Below are positions 46,168 through 55,614 of a DNA stretch of 64,000 nucleotides, piece by piece. The stretch covers positions 6,696,001 through 6,760,000 of the forward strand of contig CBDCVZ010000010.1 in the NCBI GenBank assembly GCA_965223215.1, read 5' to 3'. The DNA comes from JABDMH01 sp965223215 (GTDB lineage Bacteria; Bacteroidota; Bacteroidia; Chitinophagales; Saprospiraceae). Every line of letters begins with the position of its first letter. The first letter of the stretch is position 1. The notes below the pieces were generated by a model. It was given only the letters and a program-made list of their open reading frames with translations, did no database searches and was not told the origin of the DNA. The position numbers and the translations under genes are program-made.

Positions 46168-48036
46168 CTAGTAGCCAGGATTTTGAATAAGTGAGGGATC
46201 ACGATCAATTTCCGTTTGGCTAATCGGCATGAAGTAAACGTGATCTTGCCAGATCCTATTTTCAAAGACGATGTCAGTGGGTCGATATGTATAGTCAAAT
46301 ACACTCGGATCTTTGCGGTAGTCGGTAACCGTAGTGCCTGGTTTCTGTGTGGCCTGGATCAGAATCTGCTGCACCTGTTTATTCAGTGATTGAGGGCCCT
46401 CCAGCCATCGCTTCATATCAAACAGTCGAGCATCCTCATTGACCAGTTCCTTATCTCGTTCACGTTTATAGAGCTCCAACAACTCGGCACCCGAAGCGGT
46501 GACCGCTGGCAGCCCATTTCTAAAGCGAAGTTTGTCGAGCCAAACCTTGGCTTCGGCCTCATCACCCAGATTGATATTCGCCTCCACGTAGTTCAATAAA
46601 ATCTCCGTGTACCGAATGTAAGGTGCATCTACTTTCTGCAGGTTATTTGGCCATGAAGCCGGCTGTCGCGGATCGGCAAATTTCTTAAAGTAGTAGCCGG
46701 TTCGAGCACCGTTCCAGTCTTCAATGGGCCCCTGTCGAGTATCGACCCCATTGATAATCGTTCCATCACTCAGGGTGTAAAAGCCAGTTTGAATTTCATT
46801 GAACTTGTCAAATTTCACCACATCATCGGTACGCTGTTTCCATGGTGCACCATCATAAAGGATGGTGGCGTAGAAGCGCGCCTCTCGTTCGGTATAAGGA
46901 TCAGCCGCATGATCGGGATTATCCCAATCAAATTTAGTACCGTCGGCCTTGTCGTATCGGGATACCAGTGCTTCGGTAGGGGTGGTACCGGCCCATTCGT
47001 GGTAACCATTGGGACCGTGGTATAGGGCCACCATACCGGGACCTTGTGACCAGCCATCACCACCGGGGTAAGTGCGAGATCCAAACCCGAATTCTTCTAC
47101 CAGTCTACCCCAGATGAAGTCTTGGTTTTCATCGCCTTGGAGCCAAATGTCCTCATAGTTTTGAATGGCTTCAGCATGTGGAGCAGGTTCAGAATAATCG
47201 AGTTTGTAACCCGTGGTTGCATCCAACAACGCCTTGGAGGCAGCCTTGGCAGCTTCCCAGCGTTGCGCCTGACTTCCACTGGTATAGCCAATCAATTCTT
47301 TGTTGCTATAGCTGGCAATGGTAGAAACGGATGATGCCTTAGAAGGCTCATATAAGTCACTCGCAGCATGCGTTAATACCCTGGATTTCATGGCCAAGGC
47401 GGTAATCTTATGTGCACGAGCAGGATCTATCGGTGCATCGTCCAAGAGCGCAATGGCTTGATCCAAATCGGAGACGATCTGATTTATGGTTTCTTCAAAA
47501 CTTGAGCGTGGATTATTAGCTTCACTATCCAGCGTCAGAGGTTCAGTCAACAAAACCAGACCTCCAAATTGGCGCATGAGTTGGGTGAAGAAATACCCAC
47601 GCATGAAGTAGGCCTCGCCGAGTAAACGCTTAACAAATGCCTCGTCAAATCCTGCTTCGTTGGCTTCCAAACGCTGAATGGCGATGTTGGCACTACGGAT
47701 AAAGGGATAAAGTTGGCGCCAACTAAACCACTGCATATCCATGAAGTTACCGGCCGGATTCATTTTACCTTCGGTATACCCATCGACTCCCCGACCTGGG
47801 TGAGTGAAGACGGCATGATCGGTAAAGGCATCCGTGGTCTCTTCTCGAGTTAGGGTTCCTGCCCAGGTACCTTGATAAAGGTCCAGGACGGCTGCTTCAG
47901 CCAGTTTATCTGAAGACCAAACGTTACTTTCCGCGACTTCGCTAAGCGGTGTGGTTTCCAGAAAATCGTCGTTGCAACTTGCTAACAAAAGTCCGACGAC
48001 TACTAAGGAGAAAAATTTCAAAATATTCGTTTTCAT
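46168..48036 (-). CDS. susD: RagB/SusD-family nutrient-binding lipoprotein
   Basis: A 622-residue SusD-type protein. The signal peptide ends in the lipobox LLLASC (mature start NDDFLETTPLSEV), characteristic of SusD. Alpha-helical TPR-like segments follow (for example EGFDEAFVKRLLGEAYFMRGYFFTQLMRQ, residues about 125-160), and the C-terminus PISQTEIDRDPSLIQNPGY is typical. It lies on the cell surface and delivers ligand, usually an oligosaccharide or peptide, to the partner SusC channel 11 bases upstream. Confidence 0.95.
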   Translation of the reverse strand: MKTNILKFFSLVVVGLLLASCNDDFLETTPLSEVAESNVWSSDKLAEAAVLDLYQGTWAGTLTREETTDAFTDHAVFTHPGRGVDGYTEGKMNPAGNFMDMQWFSWRQLYPFIRSANIAIQRLEANEAGFDEAFVKRLLGEAYFMRGYFFTQLMRQFGGLVLLTEPLTLDSEANNPRSSFEETINQIVSDLDQAIALLDDAPIDPARAHKITALAMKSRVLTHAASDLYEPSKASSVSTIASYSNKELIGYTSGSQAQRWEAAKAASKALLDATTGYKLDYSEPAPHAEAIQNYEDIWLQGDENQDFIWGRLVEEFGFGSRTYPGGDGWSQGPGMVALYHGPNGYHEWAGTTPTEALVSRYDKADGTKFDWDNPDHAADPYTEREARFYATILYDGAPWKQRTDDVVKFDKFNEIQTGFYTLSDGTIINGVDTRQGPIEDWNGARTGYYFKKFADPRQPASWPNNLQKVDAPYIRYTEILLNYVEANINLGDEAEAKVWLDKLRFRNGLPAVTASGAELLELYKRERDKELVNEDARLFDMKRWLEGPQSLNKQVQQILIQATQKPGTTVTDYRKDPSVFDYTYRPTDIVFENRIWQDHVYFMPISQTEIDRDPSLIQNPGY

Positions 48037-48047
48037 CTTGCTGCTTT

Positions 48048-51000
48048 TTAGAAAGTAATCCGAATGGTTCCATTAATGGTTTTCAGGGTAGGATAGGCCT
48101 CACCGTTGTTCAAACCATCACCAGATGCTTCACGAGTGATTTCGACAATGTCTCTTCCCTGGCTTGCACCACGCTGAAGAGTTTCTGGATCAAATGGAAA
48201 ATCAGTGATGGTAAGGAGGTTGGTTCCTGAAATAGCAATTCTCAAATTTTGAGCTCCGATTTTGCCCGCTATGGCGGGGTTAAAATTGTATCCCAGCTCA
48301 ATGGACTTCATCCGAATAAAATCACGAGTTAGCAGTGCGTAATCGGTTTGACCGGAGTACCATTGGTCTCCGCGGTCGGCTAAACGCGGAAAAGGTGCAT
48401 CGGGATTGTCCAGAGACCAAGCACGCTCGGCTACTTCCCGCTGGACATTGGCCAAGGTCCCGGACATGAAGCTCCATTCATATCGATTGTACCCGCCGGT
48501 GGCCCCTGCCCAGAACATGTTAAAATCAAAGTTCTTATACTGAAGGGCCGTATTAATACCAAATTGCGTATCGGCAAAGGCACTGCCTCCGGTGCGGATC
48601 TTATCTTCGGGACCAATCTTGCCATCACCACTAATATCAGCCACCTTGGCATCCCCTGGTTTCAATGCAGGAGTCACGCCACTGTAGTCCAATGTTTCGG
48701 CTTCGATTTCGGCCTGGCTACGGAATACACCAACGAATTGATATAGCAGCGGCCTTCCGATTTCCCCACCTGTTTCTCTTTGCCAAGGTCGATCAGCCAA
48801 TTCTGGTTCATCCACGAATACCAGTTTGTTGTCAGAATTACTAAAATTAACGGAGATATCATAGGTCAAACCACCTGGCTGCCCTCCTTTAAATCCAGCA
48901 CTTACTTCAAAGCCCTTATTTTCAAACTCTCCAATATTTTGAGCTGGTGGAGTGATGCCGCTGTACTGCGGCAGCGTCTTATTGGGAAGGGTCAAAATGT
49001 CTTCACGTGTGTTCTTGAATACATCAAAACCAAGGGACAGTCGATTGTCTAATAACTCCACATCAAATCCAAAATTGGTAGAAGTCGCAGTCTCCCAGGT
49101 AATGAATGGATTGGGAACCTTCGTCTCATACGCAGTGGTCACGACCGGACCTAGGCCGGTCTGTGAAAAGCTGTAAGATGCCAAGAACTGGTAGGGATCA
49201 ACATTGTCGTTTCCAAGCTGGCCCCATGAACCCCGTAGTTTGAAATAATCAAGAAATGGAAGGGCATCTTCAAAGAAGGGCTCTTGAGAGACCACCCAAC
49301 CCATTGACATCCCGGGGAAGAAGCCGTAGCGGCTGTCTTGCGGAAAGAGATATGACCCATCATACCTAAACAGTCCTTCAATCAAATATTTGTATTTATA
49401 TGAATAATTGATCCTACCATAGTAGTTCAGACGAGCTGTTTCTAATCCCTCCCCTTGACTAAATTGTCCATCGTTGCCTCCAAAGCTCAATTGATCAAGG
49501 TCATTCGACAAGAAAAATCGTTTGAAGGCTCGTGTGTAACTCCTTTCTGTTTCCTCGCGTGTAATACCACCTAAAATCTTAAAATAATGATCACCCAGAT
49601 CTTTCTCATAGGAGGCATTGAAAGTGGCCGTGATGGCGGTTAGGGTCGTGTGATCCTGAGTTAAGCTGGCATCACCGGGACCACGTTGAGCGGGGGTAAG
49701 GCCAGATGAATTCCTATTGACACCATCCCAAGTGTAGAGTACCCAGGGGCGTTGCCACTGCTTAAAGTCGTAATTCATTTTATCGTAGGATCCATTGGCT
49801 ACTAGTTCTAAGCCCGGAACCCCAGGTACCTTCAATCTCAACCCTATGTTACTTTGTACAAAGTTGGTACTGTTGTCATTGTAGCCCGGTTCATCCGTAA
49901 CCCTGATCGCTGGATTGTTGCCATTTTCAATGTCAGGCCCAAACTCACCGGTGGGCCAATAAGCTGGAAACCAGGGGTATTGCCGGATCAAATCTGCAAT
50001 TGGATTGGTACGGGTAGATGTATAGTTCTCTTCCTGACGGGTGTAGAGACCGACATCGAAGGTCAAGTACTTGTTGATGTCTGCATCTAAATTCAGTCTT
50101 AAATCGTATTGTTCAAATCCCTTCGGTGCATTCTTGAAATTGACGTCCTGTCGCAGGTAACCCAGTGAAGCTAAATATCTGACGTTATCAGTACCTCCGC
50201 TCACTTGCAGGTTGTGTCGTTGGGTTGGTGCATTTTTACGTGAGACTTCATCGAACCAATCTGTATCCGGAAACATCCAAGGGTCATCACCCCGTCGTGT
50301 GTTTTCAATGCGTTCATTGGGATAGGTTGGATTCAGCACCTCGCCATTCGGTCTGGTAAAAGGTGTTCCCCGTACCGCGTTGGCAGCTTCCCACTCGGCC
50401 GTGGGGAGTTTGTAAACATTTAGCAAATTGACAAGATCCATGTATTCTGGACCGGTCAACATCTCCGGGGTCTTGTAGAAGTTTTGTACGCCATAGCTGG
50501 TAGACAACTGAACCTTTGGTTTTCCAGCCTTACCGCGTTTAGTGGTCACCAGGATGACCCCATTGGCTGCACGTGCACCATAGATCGCTGCCGAGGCATC
50601 TTTTAGCACAGAGATGCTTTCAATATCTGCTGGATTGATACGTGCTAATCCACCCGCACGGTCAGGGATGCCGTCAATGACCACCAGGGCGGAAGTGTTA
50701 TTAAAGGTATTGGTACCACGAACTCGAATGGCTGAATTATCAGCACCTGGTCGTGCTGTTCGAGTATCAATGAAAACACCAGGCATCTTTCCAGCCAATG
50801 CTGCTCCCAGGTTTGGAGCCGATGACTTCTCAAGCGATTCTCCATCTACCGCTGCCACCGATCCGGTTAGGGTTGCTTTCCGCTGGGTGGCATAGCCCAC
50901 CACCACAATTTCATCCAGTGCAGCGATCTCGTCTTCCATCGCCAAATTGATGGTCGTTTGATTGTTTACCGGAACATCCACGGTCCTTGCTCCAGTATAA

Positions 51001-51263
51001 CTGAATCGAAGACTGGTGTTGCCATCGGCCAGGGTGATGGAATAGGCGCCATCAAGGTCTGTCACCACACCATTGGTGGCATCATTTACATCGACAACGG
51101 TTGCTCCAATCAGTGATTCTCCATCAGCATCGGTCACGGTGCCCGTAACGGTCAGCTGCTGTGCGTAGGTCAGTGACAACAAAAAGGTACAAGCGAGCAA
51201 GGTCGTTGCTAGGCGTGCAAGACGTCGGTCTAACCTACCAATGTGGTAGTATAGTTTAATCAT
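48048..51263 (-). CDS. susC: SusC/RagA TonB-linked outer-membrane protein
   Basis: A 1071-residue outer-membrane transporter. A signal peptide ends near LTYAQ, and a carboxypeptidase-regulatory-like domain (VTGTVTDADGESLIGATVVD, about 38-115) follows. The plug (EIVVVGYATQRKATLTGSV to ISVLKDASAAIYGARAANGVILVTTKRG, about 125-260) has the SusC signature KDASAAIYGARAANGVI. The long barrel ends in TINGTIRITF. With SusD it forms a TonB-powered uptake pair. Substrate unknown; no glycoside hydrolase is adjacent. Confidence 0.96.
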   Translation of the reverse strand: MIKLYYHIGRLDRRLARLATTLLACTFLLSLTYAQQLTVTGTVTDADGESLIGATVVDVNDATNGVVTDLDGAYSITLADGNTSLRFSYTGARTVDVPVNNQTTINLAMEDEIAALDEIVVVGYATQRKATLTGSVAAVDGESLEKSSAPNLGAALAGKMPGVFIDTRTARPGADNSAIRVRGTNTFNNTSALVVIDGIPDRAGGLARINPADIESISVLKDASAAIYGARAANGVILVTTKRGKAGKPKVQLSTSYGVQNFYKTPEMLTGPEYMDLVNLLNVYKLPTAEWEAANAVRGTPFTRPNGEVLNPTYPNERIENTRRGDDPWMFPDTDWFDEVSRKNAPTQRHNLQVSGGTDNVRYLASLGYLRQDVNFKNAPKGFEQYDLRLNLDADINKYLTFDVGLYTRQEENYTSTRTNPIADLIRQYPWFPAYWPTGEFGPDIENGNNPAIRVTDEPGYNDNSTNFVQSNIGLRLKVPGVPGLELVANGSYDKMNYDFKQWQRPWVLYTWDGVNRNSSGLTPAQRGPGDASLTQDHTTLTAITATFNASYEKDLGDHYFKILGGITREETERSYTRAFKRFFLSNDLDQLSFGGNDGQFSQGEGLETARLNYYGRINYSYKYKYLIEGLFRYDGSYLFPQDSRYGFFPGMSMGWVVSQEPFFEDALPFLDYFKLRGSWGQLGNDNVDPYQFLASYSFSQTGLGPVVTTAYETKVPNPFITWETATSTNFGFDVELLDNRLSLGFDVFKNTREDILTLPNKTLPQYSGITPPAQNIGEFENKGFEVSAGFKGGQPGGLTYDISVNFSNSDNKLVFVDEPELADRPWQRETGGEIGRPLLYQFVGVFRSQAEIEAETLDYSGVTPALKPGDAKVADISGDGKIGPEDKIRTGGSAFADTQFGINTALQYKNFDFNMFWAGATGGYNRYEWSFMSGTLANVQREVAERAWSLDNPDAPFPRLADRGDQWYSGQTDYALLTRDFIRMKSIELGYNFNPAIAGKIGAQNLRIAISGTNLLTITDFPFDPETLQRGASQGRDIVEITREASGDGLNNGEAYPTLKTINGTIRITF

Positions 51264-51678
51264 ATTAAGTAGAATTCGTACGTTATGATAAAATGTGGGA
51301 GTGTGAATTTAGAATGGTGCAGGTCTCCTTTAAGACGAACCCCGCTAACATAGCAAAAAAATATTAACATCTACTTAACTTTTTAGCTGAGTATTGCGAA
51401 TATGATGTGGGACAACCGGCCAAAGTTCCAAAAGGTATTTGGCATGACACACTTATGAGAAATTTTATTCTGAGATCTGGTTGGATGACTTGAGATATGG
51501 CACATTCAAAAATCTATCGTACGGCCACCCTAAAGCGCTATAGATCAGGAGGTAGAGCAGCGCTATAGCAAATTCGGGACGCTAACTATATTGAATGTGG
51601 ATAGACATTGCTACTTTAGTTATTCTAACGTTTTCATCGGGTTGGAGACGACCTATTTATTGATATTAAAAAATAACA
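51264..51678. other. Spacer with a short direct repeat
   Basis: About 415 bases between the divergent susC and OsmC genes; no gene found. AGCGCTATAG occurs twice, at 51534-51543 and 51559-51568, a 25-base period, and each copy contains the palindrome AGCGCT. It could be an operator for OsmC or susC, but a repeat this short can occur by chance. Confidence 0.35.
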
Positions 51679-52098
51679 ATGGCAATAAGAACAGTAAGTG
51701 CTACATGGAATGGAACCTTAAAGGAAGGGAATGGCAAAATGCGCATCACTGGCTATGAAGGCCCCTTTACTTTTGCATCCCGTTTCGAATCAGGAGACGG
51801 TACCAATCCCGAAGAACTAGTGGGAGCGGCACATGCAGGTTGCTTCTCGATGTTTTTAGCCGCATTGATAAGCGGTGAAGGATTGAATCCAGAAAGTGTT
51901 GATACTTCCGCATCCGTGCATCTGGGTAAAGACGACGTCGGACCCAAGGTCACCAATATCGACCTGGTCTGTAAGGTGAAGTGTGATGGTCTCACGCAAG
52001 AAAAATTCGCAGAATTATCGTCAGCCGCCAAGGAAAAATGTCCGATATCGAGGTTGCTTACAGGTGCCGAGATCTCATTAGATGCCAAGTTGCTTTAA
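51679..52098 (+). CDS. OsmC-family peroxide-reducing protein
   Basis: A 139-residue OsmC-type protein, cytoplasmic thiol peroxidase. The two redox cysteines are C55 (AAHAGCFSM) and C121 (KEKCPISRLL), the standard OsmC spacing. It starts MAIRTVSATWNGTLKEGNGKM, a common OsmC beginning. This family reduces organic hydroperoxides. It is a single gene with no tight neighbours. Confidence 0.93.
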   Translation: MAIRTVSATWNGTLKEGNGKMRITGYEGPFTFASRFESGDGTNPEELVGAAHAGCFSMFLAALISGEGLNPESVDTSASVHLGKDDVGPKVTNIDLVCKVKCDGLTQEKFAELSSAAKEKCPISRLLTGAEISLDAKLL

Positions 52099-52485
52099 AG
52101 GCGAAGGCTTTACGATTTTGACCGGCACCTAGCCACCTTTAGATCAAGGAGTTGTGGATAGAGGGATGATTGATCAGCAGACACTTGGTGGCAAGCTTTT
52201 TTAGAGGGCCTTTTAGGGGGCATGGTTGCCGATGATGCATTGCCATCTCTCCTGCCAACTTAATCAAAGAGGCATTCGATTGTTCTGTCTTTTACGGAAC
52301 TCAAAAAAAGAACGTAATCTTTGCGAGTCCAATCAGGTCCAGTAGGAGGCAAGGCCATTTAGGTACGAGAGATGGCGTCAGGAAATTTAGATTCGCTCGA
52401 TTCGTGCATAATATTATGGTGTAGATTCTAAAACCATTCGGGCCTAATAAATCCGACTATGACCGCCACCAATTAGCCAGCACTT
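52099..52485. other. Spacer without a recognised gene
   Basis: About 390 bases between OsmC and the first EEP gene. I see no frame with recognisable content, no strong hairpin with a T-run, and no convincing promoter. Confidence 0.35.
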
Positions 52486-53376
52486 ATGAATCTAAGAATC
52501 CTAGCGTTCTTTCTCTTATCCAGTTGTACTTCTTTAGGATGGTCACAGCCCCCATCGGTAAAGGTGATGAGTTATAATATTTTAAATGGATTTGATTGGG
52601 GTCAAGACACAGTTCGGAGAGCACAACTGACCACCTGGGTTAGAGACCAAGCGCCTGACGTACTGGCCTTGCAAGAACTTTGTGGTTTTGACCAAGAGCA
52701 ACTCAGTGAGTTGGCACGAACTTGGGGCCATGATCATTCGATTATCTTGAAAGAAGAAGGCTACCCCGTGGGCCTCACTTCAAACAAGCCCATCCAATTG
52801 CGAGAAAAGGTCTTAGACAGTCTGTGGCATGGAATGTTGCATTGTTCCACTTATGGCATCGAATTTTTTGTTGTTCATTTGAGCCCTGCAGACTGGCAAT
52901 TTCGTCGCCGGGAAGCAGCCATCATTCAACAAAAAATTCTCAAGCAGCTAGCATTGGATCAGGACCTGGTTGTTCTTGGAGATTTTAATGCACATTCGCC
53001 ATTCGATGGTGACTTTGATTTGAAATATCCCTACCAGTTGGTCAGAGCAAGGCGGGGAGATCAAAAAAACCATGAGTATAAGAATCTCCGAGGTGGATTA
53101 TTCGATTACAGTGTGATGGCTTCCTTTCTTGCACTGCCTCTGATGGATGCCTGCCATCGATTGGTCGCATTGGATCAACGAACAACTTGTCCAACACCTC
53201 TTAACGTGCCCCGTTGGCTCAGTGCGGAAGAAATGACCAAGACTAGAAGTCGTATTGACTTTGTTCTACTTAGTGCCTCCTTGGACCATCGCTGTCAAAA
53301 GGCGGCGATATTTAATGGCAAAGATACGCACTACTTGTCTGATCATTTTCCAGTGATGATTTGGTTGGATCAATAA
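52486..53376 (+). CDS. Exported endonuclease/exonuclease/phosphatase-family protein
   Basis: A 296-residue exported EEP protein after a signal peptide (MNLRILAFFLLSSCTSLGWSQ). All EEP motifs are seen: YNILNG (Asn), LQELCG (Glu), VHLSP (His), LGDFNAHS (Asp, Asn), SRIDFVLL (Asp), and LSDHFPV (His). Relatives include phosphodiesterases, nucleases and sphingomyelinases; exported members often release phosphate. A strong terminator overlaps its stop codon, so it is transcriptionally separate from the second EEP gene. Confidence 0.92.
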   Translation: MNLRILAFFLLSSCTSLGWSQPPSVKVMSYNILNGFDWGQDTVRRAQLTTWVRDQAPDVLALQELCGFDQEQLSELARTWGHDHSIILKEEGYPVGLTSNKPIQLREKVLDSLWHGMLHCSTYGIEFFVVHLSPADWQFRRREAAIIQQKILKQLALDQDLVVLGDFNAHSPFDGDFDLKYPYQLVRARRGDQKNHEYKNLRGGLFDYSVMASFLALPLMDACHRLVALDQRTTCPTPLNVPRWLSAEEMTKTRSRIDFVLLSASLDHRCQKAAIFNGKDTHYLSDHFPVMIWLDQ

Positions 53377-53396
53377 ACCTGGCAAACCAGGTTTTT
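53375..53396 (+). terminator. Intrinsic terminator after the first EEP gene
   Basis: AAACCTGG pairs with CCAGGTTT across a CAAA loop (8 bp) and runs into TTTTT, overlapping the stop codon. The mirrored A-run on the other side makes it likely to work in both directions. Confidence 0.85.
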
Positions 53397-53471
53397 GGAT
53401 TAGGCCCCGCTTCTTTGCGTATAAATCGGTGGCCAAATTAATTGGAGAAAACAATGATGAGTTAATATTTT

Positions 53472-54998
53472 ATGATGCGAAAATTCACCCTACCAGTATG
53501 CTGGCTATTGAATCTGCTTCTCATTTATTTTCAGCCACGAGTTTTATTTGCTCAGGATCCGATCATTCACCTTACTTTTTCAGCAGGTGATGATGGGTCG
53601 TACCCAGCAGTGGTAGATCCAACCGAAGCTGTGTATGCCGTGGATTTATTGAGACCCAAATTTGTGAAAGGTGTGTCAGATCTAGCGCTAGACTTGAGTG
53701 CCGATGCTATGTTGAGAAGACCGTGGGTGTTAGACAAGTTTCGGTACGAATCCATTGACTTTACCCAGAGTTTTTCTGTGCAACTTTTCGTCAAAACAAA
53801 ACCAGGTGCTAAACTGGGAACCAGCATTGCCGGAAATAAAGTGCATGACAGTCTAGCGCTGGCAGGTTGGCAGATTCTTGGTCAGCCTAATGGGGCCTGG
53901 GGAATTAATTTGTCAGATGGGATACATCAATTGAACTATCTACCCACGGATCGAACAAGAATAAATGATGGTTACTGGCATCAGATTGTTTTCTCGATTG
54001 AAAAACCTAAGAATGAGGCAAGAATGTATTTTGATGGCCAGCAAGTCGCAATTTATAATTTACTTGATTTAGGAGCTTTGACTGGAGAGAAAAGAACCGT
54101 AATTGGGGGATCTGATCAGTACTTCGAATGGGGGTCGGCGGGCCAATGGAAGGCCTTCAATGGTTATCTCGATGAAGTGAAAATTTGGAATCGGTCCATT
54201 TCAGAAAAAGAAGTTAAAGATGCCTGGCATGTTTTCTTTCCGGAAAGACCATCATCAGTTCAAAAACCACCCTCCAATCAGATCAAAGTAATGACCTGGA
54301 ACATTTGGCATGGCGGCCGACGCTATGGAGAGCAGGTGGGTGTGGCGCGTACGATTGAGACCATTAAAGCTTCCCAAGCAGATATTATCTGTATGATTGA
54401 AACGTACGGATCGGGAGCTTTGATCGCAGACGCACTGGGATATTCTTTCTATTTAATTAGTTCGAACCTTTCAATACTTAGTAAGTATCCCCTTAAAGAA
54501 ACGATTGAAGCTTTTCGGCCCTTCAATTTTGGTGGAGCCATCGTGGAACTTGCGCCAGGTCAGGAATTACTTGTCTTTGATACGTGGCTACACTATTTGC
54601 CCGACTATCTGGAGGCGGTTGGAAAGAAAAGGGGAACTGCGGAAGACTTAATAGAGGCGGAGAAGGAAACTCGTGCGAAGGAAATTGATCAGATTCTGAA
54701 CGAAATTCGATCGCAGCTTACCAGACCGGGATTGCAGGGTGTTTTAATGGCGGGTGATTTTAATAGTGGCTCGCATTTAGATTGGACCGAACAGACGAAA
54801 GACATACATCACCAGTATGTAGTAGATTGGCCCGTAAGTATGTCCATGGCGAGGGCAGGTTTTCAAGATAGTTACCGAATTTTGCACATTGATCCGCTTA
54901 CTAATCCGGATACACTTGGACACCGAGAGCCGCCTCTTCATCAGACCGGTATGGCCCACGGGATCGAATCGATTATATTTATTTCCAGGGCGCTTTAA
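53472..54998 (+). CDS. Exported LamG plus EEP protein, apparently frameshifted near its end
   Basis: A 508-residue exported protein in this frame. After a signal peptide (ends LLIYFQPRVLFAQ) comes a LamG/concanavalin-like domain (about 30-260: DGYWHQIVFSIEKP, GYLDEVKIWNRSISEKEV) and then an EEP domain with TWNIWHGGR (Asn), CMIETYG (Glu) and MAGDFNS (Asp, Asn). The frame then ends at a stop without the last Asp and His of the EEP fold. Those are found in another frame directly downstream, so a one-base loss near 54945 is likely, either a true mutation or a base-calling error. Confidence 0.82.
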   Translation: MMRKFTLPVCWLLNLLLIYFQPRVLFAQDPIIHLTFSAGDDGSYPAVVDPTEAVYAVDLLRPKFVKGVSDLALDLSADAMLRRPWVLDKFRYESIDFTQSFSVQLFVKTKPGAKLGTSIAGNKVHDSLALAGWQILGQPNGAWGINLSDGIHQLNYLPTDRTRINDGYWHQIVFSIEKPKNEARMYFDGQQVAIYNLLDLGALTGEKRTVIGGSDQYFEWGSAGQWKAFNGYLDEVKIWNRSISEKEVKDAWHVFFPERPSSVQKPPSNQIKVMTWNIWHGGRRYGEQVGVARTIETIKASQADIICMIETYGSGALIADALGYSFYLISSNLSILSKYPLKETIEAFRPFNFGGAIVELAPGQELLVFDTWLHYLPDYLEAVGKKRGTAEDLIEAEKETRAKEIDQILNEIRSQLTRPGLQGVLMAGDFNSGSHLDWTEQTKDIHHQYVVDWPVSMSMARAGFQDSYRILHIDPLTNPDTLGHREPPLHQTGMAHGIESIIFISRAL

Positions 54999-55123
54999 AT
55001 CCTATATACTCAGAAGTGATAGACTACCACCCAGTTATGTTTCCTTCCGACCATGCGGCCGTAGTTACGGTTTTTCGATTAGAGGATACTTTGGGAAACT
55101 CTGAACGAAGCCAAAATGAGTAA
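54947..55123 (+). pseudogene. Out-of-frame C-terminal tail of the LamG-EEP protein
   Basis: Read one base back from the upstream gene frame, the sequence runs RYGPRDRIDYIYFQGALNP and later DYHPVMFPSDHAAVVTVF to a TAA at 55121-55123. RIDYIYF supplies the catalytic aspartate and PSDHAAVV the catalytic histidine of the EEP family, both missing from the upstream frame. The shift corresponds to a single deleted base (or two extra). Confidence 0.8.
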
Positions 55124-55614
55124 TGTTTGATTTAGACAACCATTACCTAAAAGGCAAGGCATTCACAAGGTGCCTATCCTCCGCTGAGTACTCGATGTAT
55201 TCGTTAAGGTAGAGAGGTTAGGCGAAGTTTAAATCGGAAAAATCCTTTGATAGATTTCGACCCTAATTTTGCGTAGTCCGTGCAGGGGTTTTCGAAATAC
55301 ACTATGCTGAGGTGCCGGCAGGATTTGCTTCAAGTCGGAAGATGGAGATTTATTTTTGCTGCACTCAGAATAGGTTTAAAATATGAAATGAATATTAATC
55401 CTCTATATAAAATGCTAAAGGTTCGGTAGGGCTTTAGTCGTTGTAATTTGCAATTTCCGAGACTGTTGAAGATCCTAATATTACGCCGAATCGGTGATGA
55501 AAAAATTAATCAAAATTCCTTTCCTAGTATGATTTTATCATAATATCTTGAAAGACTATGCCTTCAAATGAAATCCATACATTTAGATAAATGTTGCCTC
55601 AAGGAATTTTGCCT
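55124..55614. other. Spacer without a recognised gene
   Basis: About 490 bases before the first sulfatase. No frame has recognisable content; A/T-rich runs increase near 55500. I see no clear terminator or promoter. Confidence 0.35.
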
